Positions 34,748 to 44,446 are shown, counted from the first letter of the stretch. The stretch is 64,000 nt of DNA from JAGOPY01 sp964619555 (GCA_964619555.1 CAZUDV010000002.1:186001-250000); one strand, 5' to 3'. Made by a program: numbers and translations. The notes: generated by a model not told the origin, from the letters alone.

Positions 34748-35971
34748 TCAATGAAACGCAGCCAGTAAAAGGTCAATATCCTGGAATGGAAGGTCGAATT
34801 GTTCACTCACAGCGAGGTTTGTGACGATACCTTTGAATAGGTAGGCCCCTTTGCATAAGCCCCTGTCTGTCCGGATCAGGTTATCCACACCGCCGGCTTC
34901 CCCGATGCTCAGCATGACGGGAGTAAAGAAATTGCTCAACGCGTAAGAAGCGGTATGAGGGGCCTGTGAGGCTATATTGGGAACGCAGTAATGGATGATA
35001 TCGTATTTTTTAAATACCGGATTTTGATGGGTGGTGATATGGGAGGTTTCAATGCAACCGCCCTGGTCGATGCTGACATCTATCATGACAGCTCCGGGCT
35101 TCATTTGCCGGACCATTTCTTCCGTGACAATAACCGGAGCTTTGCCGCGAACGCTGTGTATTGCTCCGATGACAATATCGGCTGTGCTTAATGCTTTCTG
35201 AAGCACTTTCGGCTGGATGATGGAAGTGAAAAGACGGTTCTGGATATGGATCTGGATCCTGCGGAGACGATAAATAGAATCATCGAAGACCTTAACGGTC
35301 GCACCCATTCCCAGGGCAACACGGGCAGCATTTTCAGCCACAGTCCCGGCTCCGATGATCACCACTTCAGTGGGACTGATACCGGAAAATCCGCCCAGCA
35401 TATTTCCCTTTCCGTAATCAGGATCGCTCAGATACCTGGCCGCCAGCATAATAGCTGCGTTACCTACGATCTCGCTAATGGTCCGGCGAACTGGATATGA
35501 GCCAAACTGATCCTGGATATATTCAAAAGCAAAAGCAGTGATCTTTTTGCGCATCAGGTTGCGGAAGAACAATTCTTCCCGGTTACTGAGATGCAGTGCG
35601 GAAAAAACGGAAAGTTTCTCCTTCATCAACTCCATTTCTTCCTCCACGGGAGGAGCGACCTTGATCACAATATCCGACTGGTAGACTTCCTTGTTCGAAA
35701 AGACGATCTGGCCGCCCGATTCACTGTATTCATGGTCATGGAAACGGGCCCCTGCCCCTGCATTGGACTCGATCAATACGGTATGACCGTTTTGCACGAG
35801 TAAATTGACCGCTTCAGGCACAAGGCCCACCCTCCGCTCCTGGTGAGAAATTTCCTTCGGGATCCCTATTGTCAGATGACACCTCTGCCTCTGGACTTCA
35901 AGCATTTCCTCCTTCGGCATCAATCCATCGGAATGAGAAAATTTGAGATAGTTGTTCTGGTTTTGATCCAT
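34748..35971 (-). CDS. ald: Alanine dehydrogenase
   Basis: NAD-dependent alanine dehydrogenase/PNT family, about 407 residues. The N-terminal domain shows 'IGIPKEISHQERRVGLVPEA' and the Rossmann fold 'VVIIGAGTVAENAARVALGM'. The C-terminal block 'IDQGGCIETSHITTHQNP' and 'HYCVPNIASQAPHTAS' follow. It interconverts alanine and pyruvate plus ammonia in the cytosol. The N-terminus is about 35 residues longer than in typical Ald, with a polar extra segment, as I recall for Bacteroidota members. ATG 35971 avoids overlap with tsaE and leaves a 13-base gap. Confidence 0.9.
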   Translation of the reverse strand: MDQNQNNYLKFSHSDGLMPKEEMLEVQRQRCHLTIGIPKEISHQERRVGLVPEAVNLLVQNGHTVLIESNAGAGARFHDHEYSESGGQIVFSNKEVYQSDIVIKVAPPVEEEMELMKEKLSVFSALHLSNREELFFRNLMRKKITAFAFEYIQDQFGSYPVRRTISEIVGNAAIMLAARYLSDPDYGKGNMLGGFSGISPTEVVIIGAGTVAENAARVALGMGATVKVFDDSIYRLRRIQIHIQNRLFTSIIQPKVLQKALSTADIVIGAIHSVRGKAPVIVTEEMVRQMKPGAVMIDVSIDQGGCIETSHITTHQNPVFKKYDIIHYCVPNIASQAPHTASYALSNFFTPVMLSIGEAGGVDNLIRTDRGLCKGAYLFKGIVTNLAVSEQFDLPFQDIDLLLAAFH

Positions 35972-35984
35972 TAAAATGGTGTGA

Positions 35985-36425
35985 TTAATTGGTCCGGACT
36001 CTTCTGACAAGAATTTTTCTCAGATCGTCCGGATCATTTCGTTCAATAATGATTTCAACGTAAGATTCAGGTAAAAGTTCCCCGATTTTATCGGCCCATT
36101 CCATAAAACAATACCATCCGCTGTACAAATATTCTTCATAACCAATGTCGAGAACTTCTTCCAGTTTTTTAATCCGGTAAAAATCAAAGTGGTAGGCCAG
36201 TTCGTCATTCTGACAATGATATTCATTCACAATAGCAAACGAGGGGCTTGTCACTTCATCCGTTACTCCCAGCACCTCGCAGAAAGCCTTGATCAGGGTG
36301 GTTTTGCCGGCCCCCAGGGTACCATAGAATGCGTAGATCATCTCCTCCGGAAATGTTCTTAATATCTGATCTGCAATCTCAGTAAGGTCTGACAGTGAAC
36401 TGTTCTGAAACACCAATTGGTCCAT
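35985..36425 (-). CDS. tsaE: tRNA threonylcarbamoyladenosine biosynthesis ATPase TsaE
   Basis: A 146-residue P-loop ATPase needed, with TsaB, TsaC and TsaD, for the t6A37 modification of ANN-decoding tRNAs. Motifs: Walker A 'GTLGAGKTTLIKAFC', switch-like 'VTSPSFAIVNEY', and 'YHFDFYRIKKLEEVLDIGYE' typical of the family. Cytosolic. It sits between porX (upstream) and ald (downstream), all on one strand with short gaps. Confidence 0.94.
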   Translation of the reverse strand: MDQLVFQNSSLSDLTEIADQILRTFPEEMIYAFYGTLGAGKTTLIKAFCEVLGVTDEVTSPSFAIVNEYHCQNDELAYHFDFYRIKKLEEVLDIGYEEYLYSGWYCFMEWADKIGELLPESYVEIIIERNDPDDLRKILVRRVRTN

Positions 36426-36476
36426 ACTTTAAAAAGTGATAGACCAAAATTAGCTATTTTAACGGGGATATGCAAA

Positions 36477-38030
36477 TCATTTCGCGCGGAGGTAGGCGAC
36501 CGGAACCAGCATTTCCTCCAGTGAAATGCCCCCATGCTGAAAAGTGTTCCGGTAATAATTCACATAATAGTTATAGTTGTTGGGATAGGCAAAAAAGTCA
36601 TTCTTTCTGCAAAATATAAACGTGGAACTGACATTTGATTTTGGCAGAAATATTTCGTTGGGATTGCGAATTTCAAACACCTCCCTGGCATTGTAATTCA
36701 AGCTCTTACCTGTCTTGTAACGAAGGTTGGTATTGGTGTTGCGGTCGCCGATGACTTTAACCGGATCCTGTGACTTCACAGAGCCGTGGTCTGTTGTTAT
36801 TACCACATTGACTTTCTTTTCGGCAAGGTATTTCAGGATATCGAACAGGGGAGAGTTGTTGAACCACGACACCATCAGCGATCGGTAGGCCTTTTCATCA
36901 TCCGCCAGTTCCCTGATGATTTCCATTTCCGTGCGGGCATGCGAAAGCATATCGACAAAATTGTAAACGATCACCGTCAGTTTATTGTTCAGCAGATTGG
37001 GCAATGTTTCCACCAGCTTCCTGCCTGCAGTCAGGTTCAATATCTTGTTGTATGAATGCCGGATATCCCGTCCGTAGCGTTTGAGATATTCCCCCAGCAA
37101 CTCCCCTTCAAACTGGTTTTTGGTTCCTTCCTCCTCCTCGCTGATCCAGTATTTTGGATACTTACGCTCAATTTCCAATGGCATCAGCCCCGAGAAGATG
37201 GCATTACGCGCATATTGGGTGGTTGTAGGGAGGATGCTGTAATACAACTCTTCCCTTTCCACCCTGAAAAATTCCTCAAGAATGGGCTGTATAGCCTTCC
37301 ACTGGTCGTATCGAAGATTGTCGATCAGGATCACGAACAAGGAGTCGTTTGAATCCAAAAGTGGAAAGATCTTATCCTTGAACAAGCCTGGCGACATCAC
37401 TGGCCTTTCCCTGGTCCGGCCATTTACCCAGTCCACATAGTTGTTCTCCACATAACGGGAAAACACCTGATTCGCCTCGTTCTTCTGCAGCTGCAACACA
37501 TCCTGGATGCCTTCATCATTCGATTTTTCCAGCTCCAGTTCCCATCTGACCAGGTTCCGGTAGATATCAGTCCACCCATTGAAATCAGGATTATTGGATA
37601 TATCCATGCTGATGCTCCGGAATTCCTGCTGATACGAAAAGGTGGCCTTCTCGCTCACCAATTTCTTATTTTCCAGGTTTTTCTTCAGGCTGAGCAAAAT
37701 CTGGTTCGGCTTGACCGGTTTTATCAGGTAATCCGCAATGTTCGAACCAATAGCGTCTTCCATTATTGACTCTTCTTCGCTCTTGGTGATCATCACAACC
37801 GGTAAATTCGGATATTTCGTCTTGATCTTTTCCAGCGTTTCGATACCGGTTAATCCGGGCATGTTCTCATCCAGAAAAATAATATCGTACACGCGGTTCA
37901 TGATCATATCGAGACCTTCGTGCCCATTATTGGAAGTATCGACCTTGTAGCCTTTATGTTCCAGAAAAATGATATGCGGGCGAAGCAATTCGATTTCGTC
38001 ATCCACCCAGAGGATCCTTGCGTTTTCCAT
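36477..38030 (-). CDS. porX: PglZ-domain response regulator, PorX family
   Basis: A 517-residue regulator. Residues 1-125 are a CheY-like receiver: acidic pocket 'ILWVDDEIELLR', phospho-acceptor Asp in 'DIIFLDENMPG', Thr in 'VVMITKSEEES' and Lys in 'YLIKPVKPNQ'. The remainder is a PglZ/alkaline-phosphatase-like domain ('LFVILIDNLRYDQW', 'VVITTDHGSVKSQDP'). PorX with its kinase PorY controls type IX secretion genes in Porphyromonas, and its effector domain hydrolyses oligonucleotides. Here it likely governs the T9SS cargo found in this window. No kinase gene is nearby. It diverges from the HD gene. Confidence 0.93.
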   Translation of the reverse strand: MENARILWVDDEIELLRPHIIFLEHKGYKVDTSNNGHEGLDMIMNRVYDIIFLDENMPGLTGIETLEKIKTKYPNLPVVMITKSEEESIMEDAIGSNIADYLIKPVKPNQILLSLKKNLENKKLVSEKATFSYQQEFRSISMDISNNPDFNGWTDIYRNLVRWELELEKSNDEGIQDVLQLQKNEANQVFSRYVENNYVDWVNGRTRERPVMSPGLFKDKIFPLLDSNDSLFVILIDNLRYDQWKAIQPILEEFFRVEREELYYSILPTTTQYARNAIFSGLMPLEIERKYPKYWISEEEEGTKNQFEGELLGEYLKRYGRDIRHSYNKILNLTAGRKLVETLPNLLNNKLTVIVYNFVDMLSHARTEMEIIRELADDEKAYRSLMVSWFNNSPLFDILKYLAEKKVNVVITTDHGSVKSQDPVKVIGDRNTNTNLRYKTGKSLNYNAREVFEIRNPNEIFLPKSNVSSTFIFCRKNDFFAYPNNYNYYVNYYRNTFQHGGISLEEMLVPVAYLRAK

Positions 38031-38038
38031 TCAGAATG

Positions 38039-38067
38039 TTTTAATTGCGGGAATTCGATTAATTTTG
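38039..38067 (+). promoter_or_regulatory. Promoter of the HD phosphohydrolase gene
   Basis: TTTT (38039-38042), a 17-base spacer and a perfect TAATTTTG -7 box (38060-38067), about 70 bases before the ATG, in the divergent gap with porX. Confidence 0.5.
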
Positions 38068-38137
38068 TCTAAATCAAATGAAAAAAATCGGGTTTTATTG
38101 TGCGGGGCATCATTTTTCCGGGCAAAACTGAAATCCG

Positions 38138-39424
38138 ATGCAAATTTACATCAATCCATTGCCAGGAACAAGGATTCATAAAAGCAAGATCATCAACGAT
38201 CCGGTATATGGTTTTATAACGATCCCGGGGGAAACCGCATTCAGGATCATTGAACATCCTTACTTTCAGAGATTAAGGAGGATCAAACAACTCGGGCTCA
38301 CCCACCTGGTTTATCCTGGGGCCCACCATACCCGTTTTCAGCATTCCCTGGGTGCCATGCACCTCATGACCGAGGCGCTCGAATCCTTGCGCACAAAAGG
38401 GTATGAGATCAGTGAAACGGAGATTGAATCAGCCGTCCTGGCCATCTTGCTGCACGATATCGGCCACGGGCCCTTTTCACATGCCCTTGAAAATTCCATC
38501 GTGGAAGGGATCCATCATGAAGAAATCTCCCTTCTATTCATGGAAAGGCTGAATGAAAAATTTTCAGGAAAACTGACCGACGCCATCAGGATTTTCCGTG
38601 ATGAATACCCAAAAAGGTTTTTACATCAGCTCGTTTCGGGTCAGCTGGATGTCGACAGGCTGGACTATCTGAAAAGAGACAGCTTCTTTTGCGGGGTTGC
38701 CGAAGGGATCGTGAATAACGACCGGATCATAAAGACCCTGGCTGTGTTGGATGACAATCTTGGAATTGAAGCCAAAGGCGTATATTCCATCGAAAAGTTC
38801 ATCATTGCCCGAAGGTTGATGTACTGGCAGGTCTATCTGCACAAAACGGTGCTTTCCGCAGAGGCTCTTTTGATCAGGATCCTCAGGAGGGCCAGGGAAC
38901 TTGCCGGGCAGGGCGAACCCCTCTTCGCCACTCCCCCGCTGGCTTTTTTTCTGGCCAATTCGATTGACCGCGACTCCTTCCGGCATAACCCTCTCGCACT
39001 GGACCATTTTTCGAAAATAGATGATTTCGATATATTTTCAGCTATTAAGACCTGGTCGTCGCACCCGGATTTCATTCTGTCAACTTTAAGCAGGTCATTG
39101 GTTAACAGGGAATTGTTCAGAGTGGAAATGCAATCGCAGCCTTACTTGCCGGAATATTTGAATACTATCAAAACCAAAGTATCAGATATTTACCCCAATC
39201 TGGGCAAAGCAGAGATTGATTATTTTGTGTTCAACGACATCACGTCCAACTACTCGTATGATCCTTTTGACAACCGCATCAGCGTTATCCTGAAAGATGG
39301 CTCTGTTATTGATCTCACGGAAGCATCCGGGCTTTTTAACCTGACTATCCTGACCGAACCGGATGTGAAATATGTGATCGGTTATCCGAAGAATCCGGGT
39401 ATGTTGAAAACAGAATTTGAATAG
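38138..39424 (+). CDS. HD-domain phosphohydrolase (dNTPase-like)
   Basis: A 428-residue cytosolic HD-superfamily protein. The metal-binding His of 'TRFQHSLGAMHLM' and the HD pair of 'LLHDIGHGPFSHALE' are in place, along with the family opening 'KIINDPVYGFITI' and 'VSGQLDVDRLDYLKRDSFF'. Relatives hydrolyse dNTPs to nucleosides and triphosphate, but substrates of the Bacteroidota members are mostly unknown. It reads in the same direction as lpxD, 68 bases downstream, and diverges from porX. Confidence 0.9.
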   Translation: MQIYINPLPGTRIHKSKIINDPVYGFITIPGETAFRIIEHPYFQRLRRIKQLGLTHLVYPGAHHTRFQHSLGAMHLMTEALESLRTKGYEISETEIESAVLAILLHDIGHGPFSHALENSIVEGIHHEEISLLFMERLNEKFSGKLTDAIRIFRDEYPKRFLHQLVSGQLDVDRLDYLKRDSFFCGVAEGIVNNDRIIKTLAVLDDNLGIEAKGVYSIEKFIIARRLMYWQVYLHKTVLSAEALLIRILRRARELAGQGEPLFATPPLAFFLANSIDRDSFRHNPLALDHFSKIDDFDIFSAIKTWSSHPDFILSTLSRSLVNRELFRVEMQSQPYLPEYLNTIKTKVSDIYPNLGKAEIDYFVFNDITSNYSYDPFDNRISVILKDGSVIDLTEASGLFNLTILTEPDVKYVIGYPKNPGMLKTEFE

Positions 39425-39428
39425 GTGC

Positions 39429-39458
39429 TTTTAATGAGCGGAAATTTTGGTATTTTCG
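39429..39458 (+). promoter_or_regulatory. Possible promoter of the lpx operon
   Basis: TTTT (39429-39432), an 18-base spacer and TATTTTCG (39451-39458, one mismatch to TAnnTTTG) lie 34 bases before the lpxD ATG. Confidence 0.35.
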
Positions 39459-39492
39459 CGGCATCAATACATTTTAAATAAACACACTACGA

Positions 39493-40515
39493 ATGAAATT
39501 CACTGCAAGGCAAATTGCCGCAGTTTTGGAAGGTGTTATTGAAGGGGACCCCGATGTCACCATCCACAAACTTTCCAAAATTGAAGAAGGTGTACCCGGT
39601 TCCCTTACGTTTTTAGCCAATCCGAAATATACCACCTTCATTTACACCACAAAAGCTTCCATCGTTATTGTCAACAAAGATTTCCAGGCGGAACAGGAGA
39701 TCGGCTCCACCCTGATCAGGGTGAATGATGCCTACACCGCATTCGCCAGGTTGCTTGAAATGTACAATAAGATCAAAAATGAAAAAACCGGCGTTTCATC
39801 CATGGCATTTATCTCCCCTACCGCGAAGATCGGTAATAATGTATACGTCGGCGAACTGGCCTATATTGGTGATTCGGTGACCATCGGGGATAACTCCAAG
39901 ATATTTCCGCAAACATTTCTGGGCGATAATGTTACGATCGGGGAGAATACGGTCCTGTATGCAGGGGTAATCGTTTATTCGGATAACCAGATAGGGAATA
40001 ATTGTACCATTCATGGTGGTGTAGTAATTGGCGCCGATGGTTTTGGATTTGCGCAGCAGGAGGATAAGAATTATAAGAAGGTAGCTCAGATAGGCAATGT
40101 AATCATTGAAGACGACGTGGAAATCGGCTCGAACACCACCATCGACCGTGCTACTCTCGGCTCGACAATAATTCGCCGGGGGGTCAAACTGGATAACCTT
40201 ATCCAGGTGGCACACAACGTCGAAATAGGCGAAAATACGGTCATTGCTGCGCAGACGGGCATTTCAGGCTCCACCAAGATCGGCAGGAATTGCATGATCG
40301 CGGGCCAGGTAGGTTTGGTCGGTCACATTGTGGTGGGTGATGACGTTAAAATCGGAGCCCAGGCAGGGGTTTCCGGAAATATTAAAGAGAACATGATCGT
40401 ACTGGGCTCTCCGGCCATCGATATGTCGAACTTTAAAAAGTCAGTGGTCCTTTTCAAAAAACTGCCGGATATCGTTAAACGCCTGGATGAAGTTGAAAAG
40501 AAGCTGAAGGATTGA
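39493..40515 (+). CDS. lpxD: UDP-3-O-(3-hydroxyacyl)glucosamine N-acyltransferase
   Basis: Third step of lipid A synthesis: transfers a 3-hydroxyacyl chain from ACP to the 2-amino group; 340 residues. An N-terminal uridine-binding domain ('SLTFLANPKY') precedes a left-handed beta-helix made of hexapeptide repeats ('IGENTVLYAGVIVYSD'). The catalytic His lies in 'IQVAHNVEIGENT'. A C-terminal helix ends the protein. It starts the operon lpxD, lpxC-fabZ, lpxA, with a 2-base gap to the next ATG. Confidence 0.96.
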   Translation: MKFTARQIAAVLEGVIEGDPDVTIHKLSKIEEGVPGSLTFLANPKYTTFIYTTKASIVIVNKDFQAEQEIGSTLIRVNDAYTAFARLLEMYNKIKNEKTGVSSMAFISPTAKIGNNVYVGELAYIGDSVTIGDNSKIFPQTFLGDNVTIGENTVLYAGVIVYSDNQIGNNCTIHGGVVIGADGFGFAQQEDKNYKKVAQIGNVIIEDDVEIGSNTTIDRATLGSTIIRRGVKLDNLIQVAHNVEIGENTVIAAQTGISGSTKIGRNCMIAGQVGLVGHIVVGDDVKIGAQAGVSGNIKENMIVLGSPAIDMSNFKKSVVLFKKLPDIVKRLDEVEKKLKD

Positions 40516-40517
40516 GC

Positions 40518-41936
40518 ATGGAAAACCAGTGTACCATATCCAGACCGGTCACTCTTTCAGGCGTAGGCCTTCATACCGGTCACCCTGTCAGCATCACGTT
40601 CAAACCTGCCCCTGTCAACACCGGCAGGATTTTTTCAAGGACAGACCTGGAAGGATCGCCCACCATTGAGGCACTGATTGACAATGTTACTGATACTGCC
40701 CGCGGGACGACCATTGCCAAAGGCGAAGTTAAAGTTCAGACCGTAGAACACGTAATGGCAGCAGTTTCCGGGCTGGGAATCGACAATGTCCTGCTGGAAG
40801 TGGACCAGGGTGAAACCCCAATCATGGATGGCAGCTCCCGATTTTTCGTCGAAGCCCTTAAGGATGCGGGGATCCAGGAACAGAATGCTTACCGGGAATA
40901 CCTTGAATTACAGACCCCGGTTTTCTTTGAGGATCCGGCAAATAAAATTGAGATGGTTGCTATGCCTTATCCGAGGTTCAAGGTAACCACCATGATCAAT
41001 TTCGAAACCAAAGTCCTGGGCACCCAGTATGCGATCCTGGAGAACCTGGATGATTTCGCCCGAGAAATTTCCATGTGCCGCACGTTCGTCTTTCTCCACG
41101 AACTGGAATATCTTCTTTCCAACCAGTTAATTCGGGGTGGAGATCTGAGCAATGCCATCGTCTTTGTCAACCGGGCCATCACGCAAGAAGAATTCGACCG
41201 GCTTGCCCAACTTTTCAACAAGCCCTCTATCAAAGTGGGTCACGGAGGTATTCTCAACAATCTTGAATTGCATTTTGAAAACGAACCGGCCAGACATAAA
41301 CTGCTGGACGTGGTCGGCGATTTAGCTCTCTTAGGTAAGCCCCTCAAGGCACATATCATTGCCAGAAGACCGGGGCATGCCGCTAATGCTAAACTGGCCA
41401 GACTGATCAAACAACAAATCATTAAAGATAAAAAAATGAGCCAGGCACCTAAATATGATCCGAACAAGCCCCCGGTGCTGGATATTATGCAGATCCAGAA
41501 GATCCTCCCGCACAGACCGCCGTTTCTGCTGATCGATAAGATCATCGAAATGACTGACACGAGAGTTATCGGGATCAAGAATGTAACTATGAATGAACCC
41601 TTCTTCACCGGTCATTTTCCTGATGAGCCGGTCATGCCGGGAGTCCTGCAGGTGGAAGCCATGGCACAGGTCGGAGGCGTTCTGGCGCTGAGCACAGTTC
41701 CCAATCCAAATGATTATACTACTCTTTTCCTGAAAATAGACCACGTTAAATTCCGGCAGAAAGTGGTGCCCGGGGATACCCTGATCTTCGATGTAGGCCT
41801 AGTAGGACCAATCCGGAGGGGGATCTGTCACATGCAGGGAAATGCCTGGGTCGGAAATAAAATTGTAGCAGAGGTGGAACTCCTGGCCTCCATTGTCGAA
41901 AAACCCAAAAACAACTTACCAAATAAATCAGAATGA
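40518..41936 (+). CDS. lpxC-fabZ: Bifunctional LpxC deacetylase / FabZ dehydratase
   Basis: A fusion of two enzymes, 472 residues. Residues 1-300 are UDP-3-O-acyl-GlcNAc deacetylase, the committed lipid A step ('LSGVGLHTGHPVSITFKPAP', zinc ligands in 'TVEHVMAAVSG' and 'HKLLDVVGDLALLG'). Residues 325-472 are 3-hydroxyacyl-ACP dehydratase ('ILPHRPPFLLIDKI', active-site 'GHFPDEPVMPGVLQVEAMAQ'). The fusion is a known Bacteroidota trait and couples fatty acid elongation to the use of 3-hydroxyacyl-ACP in lipid A. ATG 40518 is used. Its stop overlaps the lpxA start. Confidence 0.97.
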   Translation: MENQCTISRPVTLSGVGLHTGHPVSITFKPAPVNTGRIFSRTDLEGSPTIEALIDNVTDTARGTTIAKGEVKVQTVEHVMAAVSGLGIDNVLLEVDQGETPIMDGSSRFFVEALKDAGIQEQNAYREYLELQTPVFFEDPANKIEMVAMPYPRFKVTTMINFETKVLGTQYAILENLDDFAREISMCRTFVFLHELEYLLSNQLIRGGDLSNAIVFVNRAITQEEFDRLAQLFNKPSIKVGHGGILNNLELHFENEPARHKLLDVVGDLALLGKPLKAHIIARRPGHAANAKLARLIKQQIIKDKKMSQAPKYDPNKPPVLDIMQIQKILPHRPPFLLIDKIIEMTDTRVIGIKNVTMNEPFFTGHFPDEPVMPGVLQVEAMAQVGGVLALSTVPNPNDYTTLFLKIDHVKFRQKVVPGDTLIFDVGLVGPIRRGICHMQGNAWVGNKIVAEVELLASIVEKPKNNLPNKSE

Positions 41937-42733
41937 TTCAGCCGTTAGCCTATGTTCACCCTCAGGCAAAGGTGGCCAATAACGTGGTTATTGAACCCTT
42001 TGTGACCATTGAAAAAAATGTGACCATCGAAGAAGGAACATGGATCGGACACCATGTTACCATAATGGAAGGCGCCAAAATTGGCAAGAACTGCCGTATA
42101 TTTCCCGGCGCCGTTATCGCAGCCATTCCCCAGGATCTGAAATATGCAGGGGAAGATACTACCGTTGAGATAGGTGACAATACAACCATACGTGAATTTG
42201 CAACCATAAACCGTGGAACCAAAGCCAGCTTTAAAACCGTGATAGGTAAAAACTGCCTGCTGATGGCCTATGTTCATGTGGCACATGACTGTTTCATCGG
42301 GGACCATGTTATATTAGCCAACGCCGCAACCCTGGCCGGGCATATTGAGATCGACGATTGGGCAATAGTCGGCGGGATGGCCGGCGTACACCAGTTCGTA
42401 AAAATAGGTAAACACTGCATGATAGCAGGTGGTGGTATTGCACGCAAGGATGTTCCGCCTTATACCAAAGCAGCCAGGGAACCCCTTTCCTATGTCGGTG
42501 TCAACTCGATCGGTCTGCGAAGAAGAGGCTTCTCCAGTGAACAGATCAACCAGATACAGGAAGTGTACCGGATCATCTACCTTAAAAATTATAATGTCTC
42601 CCAGGCTATTAACATCATAGAAGCCGATATGCCGGCAACTCCTGAAAGAGATGAAATCCTGGCATTCATTTCAGCTTCTACAAGAGGTATCATGAAAGGA
42701 TATACCAGTCTGTACGGAAACGGAAGAGAATAG
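41933..42733 (+). CDS. lpxA: UDP-N-acetylglucosamine acyltransferase
   Basis: First step of lipid A synthesis, 266 residues. A left-handed beta-helix of hexapeptide repeats ('IGHHVTIMEGAKIGKNCRIF') is followed by a helical C-terminal domain. The catalytic His is in 'YVHVAHDCFIGDHV'. 'GGGIARKDVPPYTKA' and 'NSIGLRRRGFSSEQI' are family blocks. The start overlaps the lpxC-fabZ stop (ATGA), so the two are translated together. Cytosolic homotrimer by family. Confidence 0.96.
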   Translation: MIQPLAYVHPQAKVANNVVIEPFVTIEKNVTIEEGTWIGHHVTIMEGAKIGKNCRIFPGAVIAAIPQDLKYAGEDTTVEIGDNTTIREFATINRGTKASFKTVIGKNCLLMAYVHVAHDCFIGDHVILANAATLAGHIEIDDWAIVGGMAGVHQFVKIGKHCMIAGGGIARKDVPPYTKAAREPLSYVGVNSIGLRRRGFSSEQINQIQEVYRIIYLKNYNVSQAINIIEADMPATPERDEILAFISASTRGIMKGYTSLYGNGRE

Positions 42734-42784
42734 AGGGAAGTTTGGAGGTTAAACTTAGATTGGCAGGGAATCTGTACCCACTCA

Positions 42785-43774
42785 TTACAAAAACAAGGAT
42801 ATGATCCAGTAAGCCCCTGCGCTAATCGCCATCGTACCGGGAATGGTGAGAAGCCAGGCCAGGGCTATATTTCCCGCTATCCCCCATCTTACAGCTGAAA
42901 GTCTGCGGGTCATGCCTACTCCCATGACCGAACCGGTAATGGTGTGGGTAGTGCTCACCGGTATGCCGGCCAGGGAGCTTCCAATGATGGTCATGGCACC
43001 TGCCGTTTCCGCACAAAACCCATGAACCGGTTTCAAATCGGTCAGGTTGAGTCCAAGGGTTTTGATGACCTTCCATCCACCTGCCATTGTGCCCAGGGCA
43101 ATCGCTGAATATGAAGAGACAATGACCCACATGGGTACGTGAAATTCCGGGCCCAGCCTGCCCGTACTGAACAATAATACTGAAATGATCCCCATGGTTT
43201 TCTGGGCATCGTTGGTACCGTGGCCTAGGCTGAACACAGCGGAGGATACGAGCTGTAAACCCCTGAAAATATGGTCAACTTTCCTTGGCGACCGGCCCCG
43301 GAATACCATCATGGTGAGGATCATCAGCAAATAACCCAGGATCAGTCCAATGATAGGAGATAATACAATAAAAAGTGACACCTTTATTATCCCGGAAGAT
43401 ATCAGGACATCACTGCCTCCTACGAGTAAGGAAGGACCGATCAGGCCTCCGATCAGGGCATGCGATACGCTGATAGGCAGCCCGAAACGAGTGCAGGTAT
43501 ATACCCATATGACCGCGCCGACCAGGGCTGCCAGAATAATAAATTCATTGATAATGGAAGGATCTACAATGCCTTTCCCAATGGTCGTGGCGACATGAAC
43601 CCCAAAAATAAAAATTGCCGCAAAGTTGAAAAACGCTGCCCAAACAACTGCCAGTAAAGGGGGCATGACTTTTGTCGAGACGATGGTGGCAATGGAATTC
43701 GCGGCATCGTTCATTCCGTTCAGAAAGTCGAAAACCAGGGCTATAACAATGGCAATAATAATTATGGATAGCAT
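42785..43774 (-). CDS. pit: PiT-family inorganic phosphate transporter
   Basis: A 329-residue inner-membrane phosphate transporter. The two signature repeats are 'LNGMNDAANSIATIVSTK' near residue 19 and 'FSLGHGTNDAQKTMGIISVL' near 195, both with the GxNDxxN/T-type core, and about ten hydrophobic segments are present. PiT proteins move metal-phosphate complexes, driven by cation gradients. The upstream gene, 10 bases away, is its usual DUF47/PhoU-like partner. Confidence 0.94.
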   Translation of the reverse strand: MLSIIIIAIVIALVFDFLNGMNDAANSIATIVSTKVMPPLLAVVWAAFFNFAAIFIFGVHVATTIGKGIVDPSIINEFIILAALVGAVIWVYTCTRFGLPISVSHALIGGLIGPSLLVGGSDVLISSGIIKVSLFIVLSPIIGLILGYLLMILTMMVFRGRSPRKVDHIFRGLQLVSSAVFSLGHGTNDAQKTMGIISVLLFSTGRLGPEFHVPMWVIVSSYSAIALGTMAGGWKVIKTLGLNLTDLKPVHGFCAETAGAMTIIGSSLAGIPVSTTHTITGSVMGVGMTRRLSAVRWGIAGNIALAWLLTIPGTMAISAGAYWIISLFL

Positions 43775-43784
43775 AAAGAATGCT

Positions 43785-44432
43785 TCAGGCTATTTTGATC
43801 ATGATGGTTTTTAATACGTCTGCCACATCTTCCATACGGTCTGCAGCCCGTTCGAGGGTTTGCAGAACCTCTTTCTTCTTGATCAGCTCGATGGCATCCT
43901 TTTCATGCTCAAACAGGTCTGAGATCACCTGATGGTATACGTCATCCGCTTCGTTTTCCAGTTCATTGATCCGGATACATGCTTTAATGATCTTTTCAGG
44001 TTTTTTTAAATTGTGCAGCTCCTTGGTGGCATGGAGAATTTCAGAAGCACCGGTTGTCAGAATATGACTGAATTGCAGGAATTCCTTTGGGAAATCCCTG
44101 AGTTTGTAGAGACGGATCTTCTGACTGGTCCCATTGATAAAATCCAGGACATCATCCAGCGTTGAGGTCAGCTGGTGTATATCCTCCCGGTCGAAAGGGG
44201 TGATGAAAGTAGTATCCAGTTCATCAAAAATCTGGTGAGCCTTTTCGTCCCCCTGGTTTTCCAGATCTTTGATCGATTTGCACAATTCCAGTTGTCTTTC
44301 ATGATCCGCTGTAGTGAAGATTTCGCTCAGCATCTCCATCGCTTTCACAATCAGACCGGCCTGGGCTTCAAACATCGGGAAGAACTTTTTATCCTTTGGC
44401 ACCAATCGTTGAAAAAAGGTATTTATGCCCAT
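43785..44432 (-). CDS. DUF47/PhoU-like protein, Pit accessory protein
   Basis: About 215 residues, all helical, belonging to the DUF47 (TIGR00153-like) family. Family blocks are 'KDLENQGDEKAHQIFDELD', 'TPFDREDIHQLTSTLDDVLD' and 'RAADRMEDVADVLKTIMIKI'. These proteins resemble PhoU and are encoded with PiT transporters, where they are thought to regulate transport. ATG 44432 is chosen because the family begins 'FFQRLVPKDKKFFPMFE' soon after it. The gene pairs with pit directly downstream. Confidence 0.9.
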   Translation of the reverse strand: MGINTFFQRLVPKDKKFFPMFEAQAGLIVKAMEMLSEIFTTADHERQLELCKSIKDLENQGDEKAHQIFDELDTTFITPFDREDIHQLTSTLDDVLDFINGTSQKIRLYKLRDFPKEFLQFSHILTTGASEILHATKELHNLKKPEKIIKACIRINELENEADDVYHQVISDLFEHEKDAIELIKKKEVLQTLERAADRMEDVADVLKTIMIKIA

Positions 44433-44446
44433 AATGCAATGTTTCT

